A stretch of DNA of 64,000 nt from Fodinicurvata halophila (lineage in GTDB: Bacteria; Pseudomonadota; Alphaproteobacteria; Kiloniellales; DSM-21159): contig NZ_JBHSCW010000003.1 of the NCBI RefSeq assembly GCF_042651425.1, positions 914,951 to 978,950 on the forward strand, in the 5' to 3' direction. The notes under the pieces were generated by a model. The model was not told the DNA's origin and did no database searches. It saw only the letters and a program-made list of their open reading frames with translations. This document shows positions 38,633-46,383 of this stretch, in pieces (the first letter of the stretch is position 1; every line of letters begins with the position of its first letter). A program made the position numbers and the translations under genes.

Positions 38633-38668
38633 CGGACGGGTGGTGCAAGCTGCGGCACCACCCGTCCG
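38633..38668 (-). terminator. Hairpin between binding-protein and permease genes
   Basis: A perfect 14-bp stem (GCACCACCCGTCCG with CGGACGGGTGGTGC) encloses an 8-base loop. On the minus strand it lies 15 bases after the substrate-binding-protein stop, and only a short TTT follows. It is probably a leaky terminator or an mRNA-stabilising hairpin that lets the binding protein be made in excess of the membrane subunits. Confidence 0.75.
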
Positions 38669-38682
38669 AAAAAGCTAGCCAG

Positions 38683-40299
38683 TTACTCCTTGTCGATGTT
38701 CCAGAACACCGGAACCGGTGACTGGATCATGTCGACAACGTTGTTCTGGCGGGCCTGCGGCATGAAGTACTGTCCCAGCGGGATGTAGTTCACCGTCTCC
38801 AGGGCATAGGCCTGGATCTCGCTGGCGATCTCCTTGCGCTCCTCTTCGCTCGCGGCATCGATGTACTGCGAGCGCAGGTCCTCCATATGCTCGTCTTCCG
38901 GCCAGCCGAACCAGGCGGAATCACCGCGCGAGTTCAGCATCGGGTTGATGAGCGGATCGGCCACCTCAGGCAGCTGCCAGTTGGTGAAGAAGATGTTCCA
39001 GCCACCTTCATCCGGCGGATCCATGCTGGCGCGACGGCTGACAACGCTCTGCCAGTCCATCGGCTGCATGTCGACCTCGAACCCGGCCTCGCGGAAGGCC
39101 TGGGCGGCCACCACCGGCTGGTCATCCAGGCTGGCCACGTCGGTCGGCTGCATAAGGACGATCGGCGTGCCGTCATAACCGGCTTCCTCCAGGAGCGCCT
39201 GGGCAGCTTCCGGATCCCCGCCGCTCAGCAGGCTTTCGGCACCAGATTCATCCTCCAGCGGCGTGCCGCAACCGAAGACCGAGCCACAGAGCTCATAGTA
39301 TTCGGGGTTGCCGATCATGGTAGCCAGGACATCCTCCTGGCTAAGCGCCAGCAGCGCCGCCTGACGGATCTTCTCGTTGTCGAACGGCGGATGCTTGAAG
39401 TTCATGCGTCCGATGGTCTGATAGCCCAGCGGATCACGCCGTTCCACCGTCACATCCGGGTTTGCCTCCAGGATCGGCAGAAGGTCCACCTCGACCTGCT
39501 CGATGTAGTCGATTTCTCCTTCGGCAAGCGCATTCACGGCCGTCTGCATGTCGGACATGGTGACCCACTCGACGCGGTCGACCTTGACGTCCTTGCCACC
39601 GGCCATCCAGTTCGGATCTTCGTCGCGCGGCACGTAGTCTTCGAACTTGTCGTAAACGACCTTCTGCCCGGGATCGAACTCCTCCTCGTTGAAGACGAAC
39701 GGACCGGAGCCGACGTACTCCTCGATGTTGGAATCCGCCGGCGTCTCGGCGACACGCTTCGGCATTATGAAGGCCGGACGCGCAGACTGCTTGGACAGCA
39801 CCTGAAGCATTGGCGGGAAGGGTTCGCTCAGCGTCCAGGTCACCGTCTTCTCGTCCGTGGCCTCCAGGCTTTCGGTGACGTCGAAGATCTGCTGACCGCC
39901 GGAGTCGATCTTACCCCAGCGCTCAAGGGAGGCGACAACGTCCTCGGAGGTCACCGGCTCGCCATCATGGAACACGAGGTCGTCGCGCAGCGTGAAGGTG
40001 TAGACCAGGTTATCGTCGGAAACTTCCCAGTCGGCCATCTGCGGGTGCGGCTGGAAATCCTCGTCCTGCGCCAGCAGCACGTCATAGATCATGTAGCCGT
40101 GGTTACGGGTGATGTGGGCCGTGGTGATGATCGGGTCCAGCACACGCAGTCCCGAGTGCATGACACCCGTGATGGTCTCCTGATCGTCCTGGGCGACGGA
40201 TGTCGCCGGCGTCAGCATCGTCATGGCCATCAGCGCCGCCGCTGCGACACCGCCCCGACGGACCATCCGTCCGGTCCTGGCCTTATAATGTTCTGTCAT
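38683..40299 (-). CDS. ABC transporter substrate-binding protein (family 5, DppA/OppA-like)
   Basis: This 538-residue periplasmic binding protein has an N-terminal export signal (VRRGGVAAAALMAMTMLTPA, then TSVAQD) and the family 5 signature region (LVYTFTLRDDLVFHDGEPVT). A QPMDWQSVVSR segment near the C-terminus is common in peptide or glutathione-type binders. The gene precedes the two permeases and the double ATPase, in the usual order. The ligand is probably a peptide or N-acyl amino acid, given the linked hydrolases; this is inference. Confidence 0.91.
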   Translation of the reverse strand: MTEHYKARTGRMVRRGGVAAAALMAMTMLTPATSVAQDDQETITGVMHSGLRVLDPIITTAHITRNHGYMIYDVLLAQDEDFQPHPQMADWEVSDDNLVYTFTLRDDLVFHDGEPVTSEDVVASLERWGKIDSGGQQIFDVTESLEATDEKTVTWTLSEPFPPMLQVLSKQSARPAFIMPKRVAETPADSNIEEYVGSGPFVFNEEEFDPGQKVVYDKFEDYVPRDEDPNWMAGGKDVKVDRVEWVTMSDMQTAVNALAEGEIDYIEQVEVDLLPILEANPDVTVERRDPLGYQTIGRMNFKHPPFDNEKIRQAALLALSQEDVLATMIGNPEYYELCGSVFGCGTPLEDESGAESLLSGGDPEAAQALLEEAGYDGTPIVLMQPTDVASLDDQPVVAAQAFREAGFEVDMQPMDWQSVVSRRASMDPPDEGGWNIFFTNWQLPEVADPLINPMLNSRGDSAWFGWPEDEHMEDLRSQYIDAASEEERKEIASEIQAYALETVNYIPLGQYFMPQARQNNVVDMIQSPVPVFWNIDKE

Positions 40300-40377
40300 A
40301 ATATACCTCTCTGCTGGTTTCTGGTTGATCGCGTTGTTGGAGACACTTGGTCTCGGCGGAACAGGGCGCCTCGGGCC

Positions 40378-41904
40378 TCATCCGGCACCTTCGGCGCCCT
40401 GCATTCTGAACTCCGGACCCAGCGGGGACAGCCGCAGTCCCGGCGCAAGCCGCTGCCACGGCAGGGAGGCCGGATCGATGGCCATCGGCCCCGGGGCAAC
40501 GCAGACCAGGATCTGCCCTGCCACAGGCGCGAAATCGGCCCGGAAATGGGTGGAACTCTTGACGACAAGAATATCGGTTTCCTCGGGGACCACACCGGCG
40601 AAGCGGAACATCTCCCGGTCCGCCATCTGTGCCTTGTGCGTCGAGACAACGACACGCACACCGCCGATCCTCAGACAGGCGGAAGGCCCCAGGTTCATCT
40701 GCGCGCCACCATAGAAAGGCCCCGGCGCCGTGAGCCGGCCATCGGACAGCTTTTCCACGACAAAGCGGGCCTTGTAGGGGGAATCACCTGGGACATTCGA
40801 TTTCCCGCCCAGCGCAAGCTCGACTTCGGTGCCCTCGCCCGCTGCATGGGCCAGAGCCGCCGACTCTCCGTCCACGATCAGCCCGATGGCCGCATTGGGG
40901 ACTTGCGCCTCGACAAGGGCGCGCAGCATGCCCGTCGTGTTGGAATCGCCGCCGGCACCGGGATTGTCCTGGGTATCCGCCAGGACGATCGGCCTGGGCG
41001 TCCCCTGGGACAACAGCTCCTGTGCCTTGGCAACGCCTTCGGATGCCGCATAGGAGGTCCCGGCATATTCAGGTTCTGCCCGCCTGTAGGCATCAGCAAT
41101 ACGCTCGGCAGCCGCATCCGCGACCTCCCGGCTTTCGCCATAGGCCAATACCGTGGGTCCACATTCCGGAAAGTCCGCTGCAGGAAACCCCATGAAGAGC
41201 GAGGTGCTGACGACATCCCCGGTTTCGAGGTCTTCCGTGAGCCGGTAGAGGCGGGATCCGGGCTCCAGGTCCGTGCACTGCCAGGGGATGGTCACCATGT
41301 ACGGCAGACGCTGCATCGCCTTGGCCGGACGACGGCCTTCCGTCATGAGTTTCGTGAGCTGGCGCGCGGCACGCTCGCCGGTTCTGGCCATGTCCACATG
41401 CGGATACGTACGGAACCCTACCAGTACATCTGCCATGGCAAGCATCTTTTCCGTAATGTTGCCATGCAAGTCAAGGCTGGCTGCAATGGGGACGGACTCG
41501 CCGACAAGGTCACGCACCCGCTCCAGCAGCACGCCCTCGCCGTCGTCGAGATGTTCGCAGACCATAGCGCCATGCAGGTCCAGATAGACGCCGTCCAGCG
41601 GACCGGCGGCCACAATCCCTTCGAGGATTTCCTTCACGATGGCTTCATAGGCGTGCTTCGTGACATGGGCCGACGGAATAGCACCGGCCCATAGCGTTGG
41701 CACCATGTCCCATCCGGCCTCTCGACCGTGCGCGATCGCCCCCGCAACCCCAAGGTTGATTCCCTGGGCCACCTCGAACAACTGCTGGCCTCGTGTCATG
41801 GGGATATAGCCGCCCCCCTGCACGAAGGCATCATAGTCCGCTTTCGTGGGAGCAAAGGTATTGGTTTCGTGTAGAAGCCCCCCGATGGCGACGCGCCTTG
41901 CCAT
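40378..41904 (-). CDS. M81 family metallopeptidase (MlrC-like), second copy
   Basis: This is a 508-residue MlrC/DUF1485 protein. The N-terminus ARRVAIGGLLHETNTFAP carries the family HETNTF motif, and ASLDLHGNITEKM matches the second conserved metal region (ASLDLHGN here, GLDMHANL in the paralogue at 3781-5289). The ATG at 41904 is chosen because it gives this N-terminus; the frame extends to 41961 without a better start. It is the first gene of the minus-strand run that continues into the peptide ABC importer. The palindrome at 41980-41996 lies just upstream, and the IclR gene is divergent. It probably cleaves an imported peptide-like compound. Confidence 0.87.
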   Translation of the reverse strand: MARRVAIGGLLHETNTFAPTKADYDAFVQGGGYIPMTRGQQLFEVAQGINLGVAGAIAHGREAGWDMVPTLWAGAIPSAHVTKHAYEAIVKEILEGIVAAGPLDGVYLDLHGAMVCEHLDDGEGVLLERVRDLVGESVPIAASLDLHGNITEKMLAMADVLVGFRTYPHVDMARTGERAARQLTKLMTEGRRPAKAMQRLPYMVTIPWQCTDLEPGSRLYRLTEDLETGDVVSTSLFMGFPAADFPECGPTVLAYGESREVADAAAERIADAYRRAEPEYAGTSYAASEGVAKAQELLSQGTPRPIVLADTQDNPGAGGDSNTTGMLRALVEAQVPNAAIGLIVDGESAALAHAAGEGTEVELALGGKSNVPGDSPYKARFVVEKLSDGRLTAPGPFYGGAQMNLGPSACLRIGGVRVVVSTHKAQMADREMFRFAGVVPEETDILVVKSSTHFRADFAPVAGQILVCVAPGPMAIDPASLPWQRLAPGLRLSPLGPEFRMQGAEGAG

Positions 41905-41979
41905 GCTGTTTAGATCCCCTGCCTTCCCGCTATTTGATCCACAGAACGCCTCCGGGATCAAATTGAATATTTTATTTTT

Positions 41980-41996
41980 GTATCGCTAGACGATAC
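41980..41996. promoter_or_regulatory. Perfect palindrome, probable IclR operator
   Basis: GTATCGCTAGACGATAC has perfect 6-bp arms around a 5-base centre. It sits in the divergent promoter between the M81 gene and the IclR regulator gene, within an AT-rich stretch that would hold both promoters. IclR proteins bind palindromes of about this size. Confidence 0.7.
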
Positions 41997-42045
41997 GCTT
42001 GCATTGTCAGTCACGTTAAATTCATCATTTAGTCATTGTCAACAG

Positions 42046-42867
42046 ATGCGAGCAGAGATGGTCAGAAGTGTACTGAGACCGAACAGCGGGGCGGCCGGAT
42101 CCGATAACGAATATCAGGAGGACCCTCTGTTCACCCGCTCCATTGCTCGCGCTCTGGATGTGCTCTCCGCCTTTCATTACAGTGATCGGCCGTTGAGTTT
42201 ATCAGAACTTGCGCACTCGGCCCAGATAGACCGTTCCGCCGCCCAGCGCATCGTTCACACCCTGCGCAAACTGGGCTATATCCGCCGCGACGAACAGGGC
42301 CGCGGCTTTCTGCCGGGCATCCGCACCCTGGACCACACCCTGGATTACCTGCGCCTGCACCCCCTGGTCAGGCGCGCCACCCCGGTGTTGCTGGAATTGC
42401 GGCGCAATGTACGCGAGCGCGTGGACCTCAGCCTCTTTGACGATCTCCGTGTCGTCTATGCCGCCCGCATGCAGAGCAAGCGCGAGACCTTCCACGCCAC
42501 TCTGGTGGGGCACAGCGTTCCTACCTTCTGTTCCTCGGGCGGCCGCGCCATACTGTCGTGCCTGGAGGATGCGGAAGTGGCGGATATCATTGCCCGCTCA
42601 GACAGAACTCCCTTCACACCCAAGACCCTGACCGATCCCGGGGCAATCCGCGACAAGGTGGCCGAAGCCAGGGAGAAGGGCTATGCCCTGACCCTTGAGG
42701 AAATCCTGATCGGGGAGATCGCCATCGGGATCGCCCTGCCGGACTCCAGCGGCCGCCCTTGCGGCGCCATCCACCTTGCCGGCTCGCTCAGCGAATGGGA
42801 ACCGGAGGAATTCATGGCGCGATTCGCGCCACTGATCTCCGAGGCGGCCGCCGACATCTGCCGCTGA
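42046..42867 (+). CDS. IclR family transcriptional regulator
   Basis: This regulator of about 273 residues has an N-terminal winged HTH (ALDVLSAFHYSDRPLSLSEL, then DRSAAQRIVHTLRKLGYI) and a C-terminal effector domain (RETFHATLVGHSVPTFCSSG, then LEEILIGEIAIGIALPDSSG). The start is uncertain: TTG 42004, ATG 42046 or ATG 42058, none with a strong Shine-Dalgarno. It is divergent from the M81-ABC operon and 46 bp upstream of the gamma-glutamyltransferase gene, so it probably controls both. Its ligand is unknown. Confidence 0.9.
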   Translation: MRAEMVRSVLRPNSGAAGSDNEYQEDPLFTRSIARALDVLSAFHYSDRPLSLSELAHSAQIDRSAAQRIVHTLRKLGYIRRDEQGRGFLPGIRTLDHTLDYLRLHPLVRRATPVLLELRRNVRERVDLSLFDDLRVVYAARMQSKRETFHATLVGHSVPTFCSSGGRAILSCLEDAEVADIIARSDRTPFTPKTLTDPGAIRDKVAEAREKGYALTLEEILIGEIAIGIALPDSSGRPCGAIHLAGSLSEWEPEEFMARFAPLISEAAADICR

Positions 42868-42913
42868 GGCAGCCATCCAGAACCTGACCCGAGAACCGGA
42901 GGAAACAGACGTC

Positions 42914-44488
42914 TTGAGCAACAACTTTTCCACCACGCAGCAGGTCCGAAAGACCGTCGTGAAAACCGAAGCCGGCGTTGTCTCCGCCCAGCACAGTCAG
43001 GCTGCACGCATCGGTGCAGAAGTGCTGGCCGCCGGTGGCGACGCCGTGGATGCCGCCGTTGCAACATCCTTTGCGCTCGGCGTACTCGAACCCTGGATGA
43101 GCGGTCCGGCCGGCGGTGGTGCCATGATGCTCTGGCGGGCAGAAGACAGCCGCGCACACTCCCTGAACTACGGCCTGCGTGCACCGGCTGCCCTGGACCC
43201 GCAGGACTACCCGCTGGCCGGAACCGGCAAGGCCGGCGACCTGTTTCCCTGGGAGGCCGTGGTGGAGGACCGCAATGTCCAGGGTGCCACCGCCGTCGCC
43301 GTCCCGGGTCTCATCGACGGGGTCGGCAAGGCTCACGAGCGTTTCGGACGCCTGCCGTGGAAGGATCTGGTCACACCGGCGGTCGAGCTCGCCCGGAAGG
43401 GCTTCCAGGTGGATTGGTACGCCGCCCTGATGATCGCTTCGGCCACCCGGTCTCTGGCGAAGGATCCGGATGCCGCTGCCCTGTTCCTGGAAGATGGCCA
43501 ATGGCCCACCATCGCCGGCTGGACGAGCGTTGAGGACAAGCGAATTCCCAATCCGAAGATGGCCGAAACGCTCTCCCTTCTCGCCGAGAAGGGAGCCCGG
43601 GAGTTCTACGAAGGAGACGTTGCCGCCGCCCTGGTACGGGATATACAGGCCAAGGGCGGCAGCCTCTCGCTCGAGGATCTGCGGAGCTATCACGCAAGCT
43701 TCGAGGATCCGCTCAGCTTCGCCTATCGCGACGCACGCTTCCACGTCACGCCTTACATGACGGCGGGCCCCACCTTTCGCGATGCCTTCGAGGTCCTGTC
43801 CGAGAGGTTCGAACCCCGAGGCGCCCCAGATGCCGAAAGCTTCAGCGCCTATGCCGCAGCGCTCCAGGCTGCCTATGAAAAGCGCTTCGAGAGCATGGGC
43901 GACCACGGCGAGCCGGCAACTGCGCCAGGCTGCACCACGCACTTTTCGGTGGTGGATCGGAACGGCAACATGGTCACCCAGACCCAGACCCTGCTGTCGA
44001 TCTTCGGCGCACGGACGGTATCTCCCTCCACCGGCCTCCTTATGAACAACGGCATCATGTGGTTCGACCCGGTCCAGGGACGCCCGAACTCCCTTGGCCC
44101 AGGCAAGCGCTGCCTGATGAACATCTGCCCTGTGCTGGGTGAGCACGGCGACAGGCGTTTTGCGCTGGGCGCCTCGGGCGGGCGCAAGATCGTCTCGGCC
44201 GTCGCCCAGCTTTCTTCCCTCATGGTGGATCATGGTCTCAGCCTCGAGGAGAGCTTTCATCACCCTCGCATCGATGTCTCGGGACTGGATCAGGTCGTGG
44301 CCGACGAAACGCTGGACCCTGGTATTCTGGAAGCTCTGCGCAAGACGTACGAGGTTGTCACGGCGCGTCGCACCGCCTTCCCTTTCGCTTTTGCCTGCCC
44401 GAGTGCCGTCATGCGCGAAGGTAACCAGAACATGGGATGCACCGAGATCATGTCCGCCTGGGCCGACAGCATCTCAGAGACGAAGTGA
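42914..44488 (+). CDS. ggt: Gamma-glutamyltransferase family protein, without signal peptide
   Basis: This 524-residue Ntn hydrolase of the gamma-glutamyltranspeptidase family hydrolyses or transfers gamma-glutamyl groups. Such proteins self-cleave before a catalytic Thr, here in APGCTTHFSVVDRNGNM. The N-terminal AAGGDAVDAAVATSFALGVL and GPAGGGAMMLW motifs fit. No signal peptide is visible, unlike the periplasmic E. coli enzyme, so it should work in the cytoplasm. The start is TTG at 42914 with GGAGGAAA about 10 bases upstream. Its place beside a peptide importer suggests that it processes an imported gamma-glutamyl compound. Confidence 0.87.
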   Translation: MSNNFSTTQQVRKTVVKTEAGVVSAQHSQAARIGAEVLAAGGDAVDAAVATSFALGVLEPWMSGPAGGGAMMLWRAEDSRAHSLNYGLRAPAALDPQDYPLAGTGKAGDLFPWEAVVEDRNVQGATAVAVPGLIDGVGKAHERFGRLPWKDLVTPAVELARKGFQVDWYAALMIASATRSLAKDPDAAALFLEDGQWPTIAGWTSVEDKRIPNPKMAETLSLLAEKGAREFYEGDVAAALVRDIQAKGGSLSLEDLRSYHASFEDPLSFAYRDARFHVTPYMTAGPTFRDAFEVLSERFEPRGAPDAESFSAYAAALQAAYEKRFESMGDHGEPATAPGCTTHFSVVDRNGNMVTQTQTLLSIFGARTVSPSTGLLMNNGIMWFDPVQGRPNSLGPGKRCLMNICPVLGEHGDRRFALGASGGRKIVSAVAQLSSLMVDHGLSLEESFHHPRIDVSGLDQVVADETLDPGILEALRKTYEVVTARRTAFPFAFACPSAVMREGNQNMGCTEIMSAWADSISETK

Positions 44489-44592
44489 AGGGTACGGGCC
44501 AAACCGCCGCCTAGCGCACTGGACCCTCCCCTCTCTTTGCGGCAGGCTGCCGCAGCCAGAAAGACAAGAACCACCCACAGGTACAATCTCCG

Positions 44593-46215
44593 ATGATTTT
44601 CTCCGTTCCTTGCCTGAAGTTCTCCACGCGTAAGCCGCCACTGGCGGCGGCTGTCTTCCTGATCCTGTTCACTTCGGCCTGCTCGAGCCTGCCGTCTGCT
44701 TCGCCGGATATGGAAACGGACGAGGCAGTCGTAACGGCGGAGACATTCGACCGTTTGAAGGATCACCCTGTGGAGCTGCGCATGTTCCTGCAGGCCATGC
44801 CCAAGGGAGGTGACCTTCACAATCACCTGAGCGGCGCTGTCTATGCCGAAAGCTACCTGGATTGGGCCCTTGAGGAAGACCTCTGCCTGAACGTGGACGA
44901 GGCCCGCCTGGCATCCCCACCCTGCACGGATTCCCAGCCGGAACTTTCCCGGGCTTTGTCCGAGGGCATGACGACGCGGGATTCACTGGTGAATGCCTGG
45001 TCCCTGCGCAACTTCATACCGGCATCCGCCGGGCTCGACTCTCCCCTGGCCATGGCCTCGGGCCACGATCAGTTCTTCGCCACTTTCCTGCGGTTCGACG
45101 AGATCAGTGGCCGCCGTGCGGGCGACATGCTGGCGGAAGTGGTCGCACGCAATGATCGCCAGAACATCGGGTATCTCGAGTTGATGAAATCCTTCCAGGC
45201 CGGTGCCGCGAGATCCATGGCGCAAGAACTCGGACTTGAAAGTGCCGGTACACAAGCTGAAAACGCGTTGCGCGAGGCAGGCCTGGAGAAGTTGGTCATT
45301 CAGGCCAGGGAGGATATCGACGAGATGGAGCGCGCGGCCGCCCGAGAGCTGGGATGCAGCCTGGGAGTGCAGGAAGATTGCCCTGTTACCGTGCGCTATA
45401 TAGCCCAGGTCCTGCGCACTGTTCCTCCGGCCGAAGTCCTGGCCCAGTCCATGGTTGCCTTTGCCCTGGCGGAACGAGATCCGCGCGTCGTCGCCGTGAA
45501 TCTGGTGGCCCCGGAGGACAATGACCTCGTCCTCGAGACCTACGAAGAGCAGATGCAGATCGTCGGACGACTGTCCGAACAGTATCCGGAGGTCGGCGTG
45601 ACACTGCATGCAGGCGAATTGACGCTCGGACTGGTTCCACCGCGAGATCTCTCCAATCACATCCGCCAGGCCATTGAAATTGCCGGGGCCACACGGATCG
45701 GACATGGAATCGATATCAGCTATGAAACCGCGCCCGAACGGCTTCTGCGCCGCATGGCGGACGAAAGGATCACAGTGGAGGTCAACCTGACCAGCAATGC
45801 GGAGATCCTGGGCGTCGAAGGACGCGACCATCCCTTCCAGACCTATCGTCGCTATGGTGTACCGATCATTCTCTCCACCGATGACGAAGGCGTTTCGCGC
45901 AACGACCTGACCCATGAATACCAGCGGGCAGTCGAAACCTACGATCTCGATTACGGCGAAGTGAAGCACCTGGCCAGGCGTGCCCTGGAAGCCGCCTTCC
46001 TGCCGGGCGACAGCTTGTGGGCCGATTTCGAGGATGCACGTCGTGTGGAGGTCTGCCAAACCGAGACAGCCGAGTGCCGTGCCTTCCTGGGAGACAACAA
46101 GCGTGCACGCCTCCAGTGGGAACTGGAGGACTCCTTCCGGGAATTCGAGGCCGAGCGGGCCGAACTGCTGCGGGATGGCATCATGCCGCCCTTGTCGGCC
46201 TACGATGCGGACTGA
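44593..46215 (+). CDS. Secreted adenosine deaminase-like protein (ADGF type)
   Basis: This 540-residue metal-dependent deaminase of the adenosine/AMP deaminase superfamily starts its domain with LQAMPKGGDLHNHLSGAVY (residues about 67-85), the ADGF-type motif with metal ligands HNH. Later motifs are TLHAGE (catalytic Glu region), RIGHGIDI and LSTDDEGV. The N-terminus is a signal peptide ending FTSACSS; Cys30 could be lipidated, although the lipobox is not perfect. It would deaminate adenosine or a related nucleoside outside the cytoplasm. It lies 104 bp after ggt on the same strand and converges with ccoS, 12 bp apart. Confidence 0.85.
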   Translation: MIFSVPCLKFSTRKPPLAAAVFLILFTSACSSLPSASPDMETDEAVVTAETFDRLKDHPVELRMFLQAMPKGGDLHNHLSGAVYAESYLDWALEEDLCLNVDEARLASPPCTDSQPELSRALSEGMTTRDSLVNAWSLRNFIPASAGLDSPLAMASGHDQFFATFLRFDEISGRRAGDMLAEVVARNDRQNIGYLELMKSFQAGAARSMAQELGLESAGTQAENALREAGLEKLVIQAREDIDEMERAAARELGCSLGVQEDCPVTVRYIAQVLRTVPPAEVLAQSMVAFALAERDPRVVAVNLVAPEDNDLVLETYEEQMQIVGRLSEQYPEVGVTLHAGELTLGLVPPRDLSNHIRQAIEIAGATRIGHGIDISYETAPERLLRRMADERITVEVNLTSNAEILGVEGRDHPFQTYRRYGVPIILSTDDEGVSRNDLTHEYQRAVETYDLDYGEVKHLARRALEAAFLPGDSLWADFEDARRVEVCQTETAECRAFLGDNKRARLQWELEDSFREFEAERAELLRDGIMPPLSAYDAD

Positions 46216-46227
46216 ACGGCCCTCGGC

Positions 46228-46383
46228 TCAGTCGCGCGGCGGTTCGTCCTCGTCATAGAGAATCCGTTCGGCGGCCCCGTTGAGGTCGTCGTACTGCCCG
46301 CTCTTCAGCGACCAGAAGAAGGCCGCAAGCGCCACCGCACCAAGCAACAGCGAGATCGGGATCAGGAAAAGCAGGACGTTCAT
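46228..46383 (-). CDS. ccoS: cbb3-type cytochrome oxidase assembly protein CcoS
   Basis: This 51-residue single-pass membrane protein starts MNVLLFLIPISLLLGAVALA and continues with AFFWSLKSGQYDDLNGAAER, the CcoS hallmark, ending YDEDEPPRD. CcoS is needed for cofactor insertion into cbb3 oxidase. The ATG overlaps the ccoI stop (ATGA arrangement, 46380-46383). It is the last gene of the cco operon. Confidence 0.93.
   Translation of the reverse strand: MNVLLFLIPISLLLGAVALAAFFWSLKSGQYDDLNGAAERILYDEDEPPRD

Noticed and set aside
38887..41694. 935-codon plus-strand frame opposite the binding-protein and M81 genes
   Set aside because: It spans two real genes and the gap between them on the other strand, has composition typical of antisense codon mirror, and has no recognisable domain.
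42812..44263. Long minus-strand frame opposite ggt
   Set aside because: Antisense to a supported gene, no motif, no Shine-Dalgarno.
44539..44553. Small hairpin GCGGCA-GGC-TGCCGC after ggt
   Set aside because: Stem is only 6 bp, no T-run follows, and the next gene is on the same strand.
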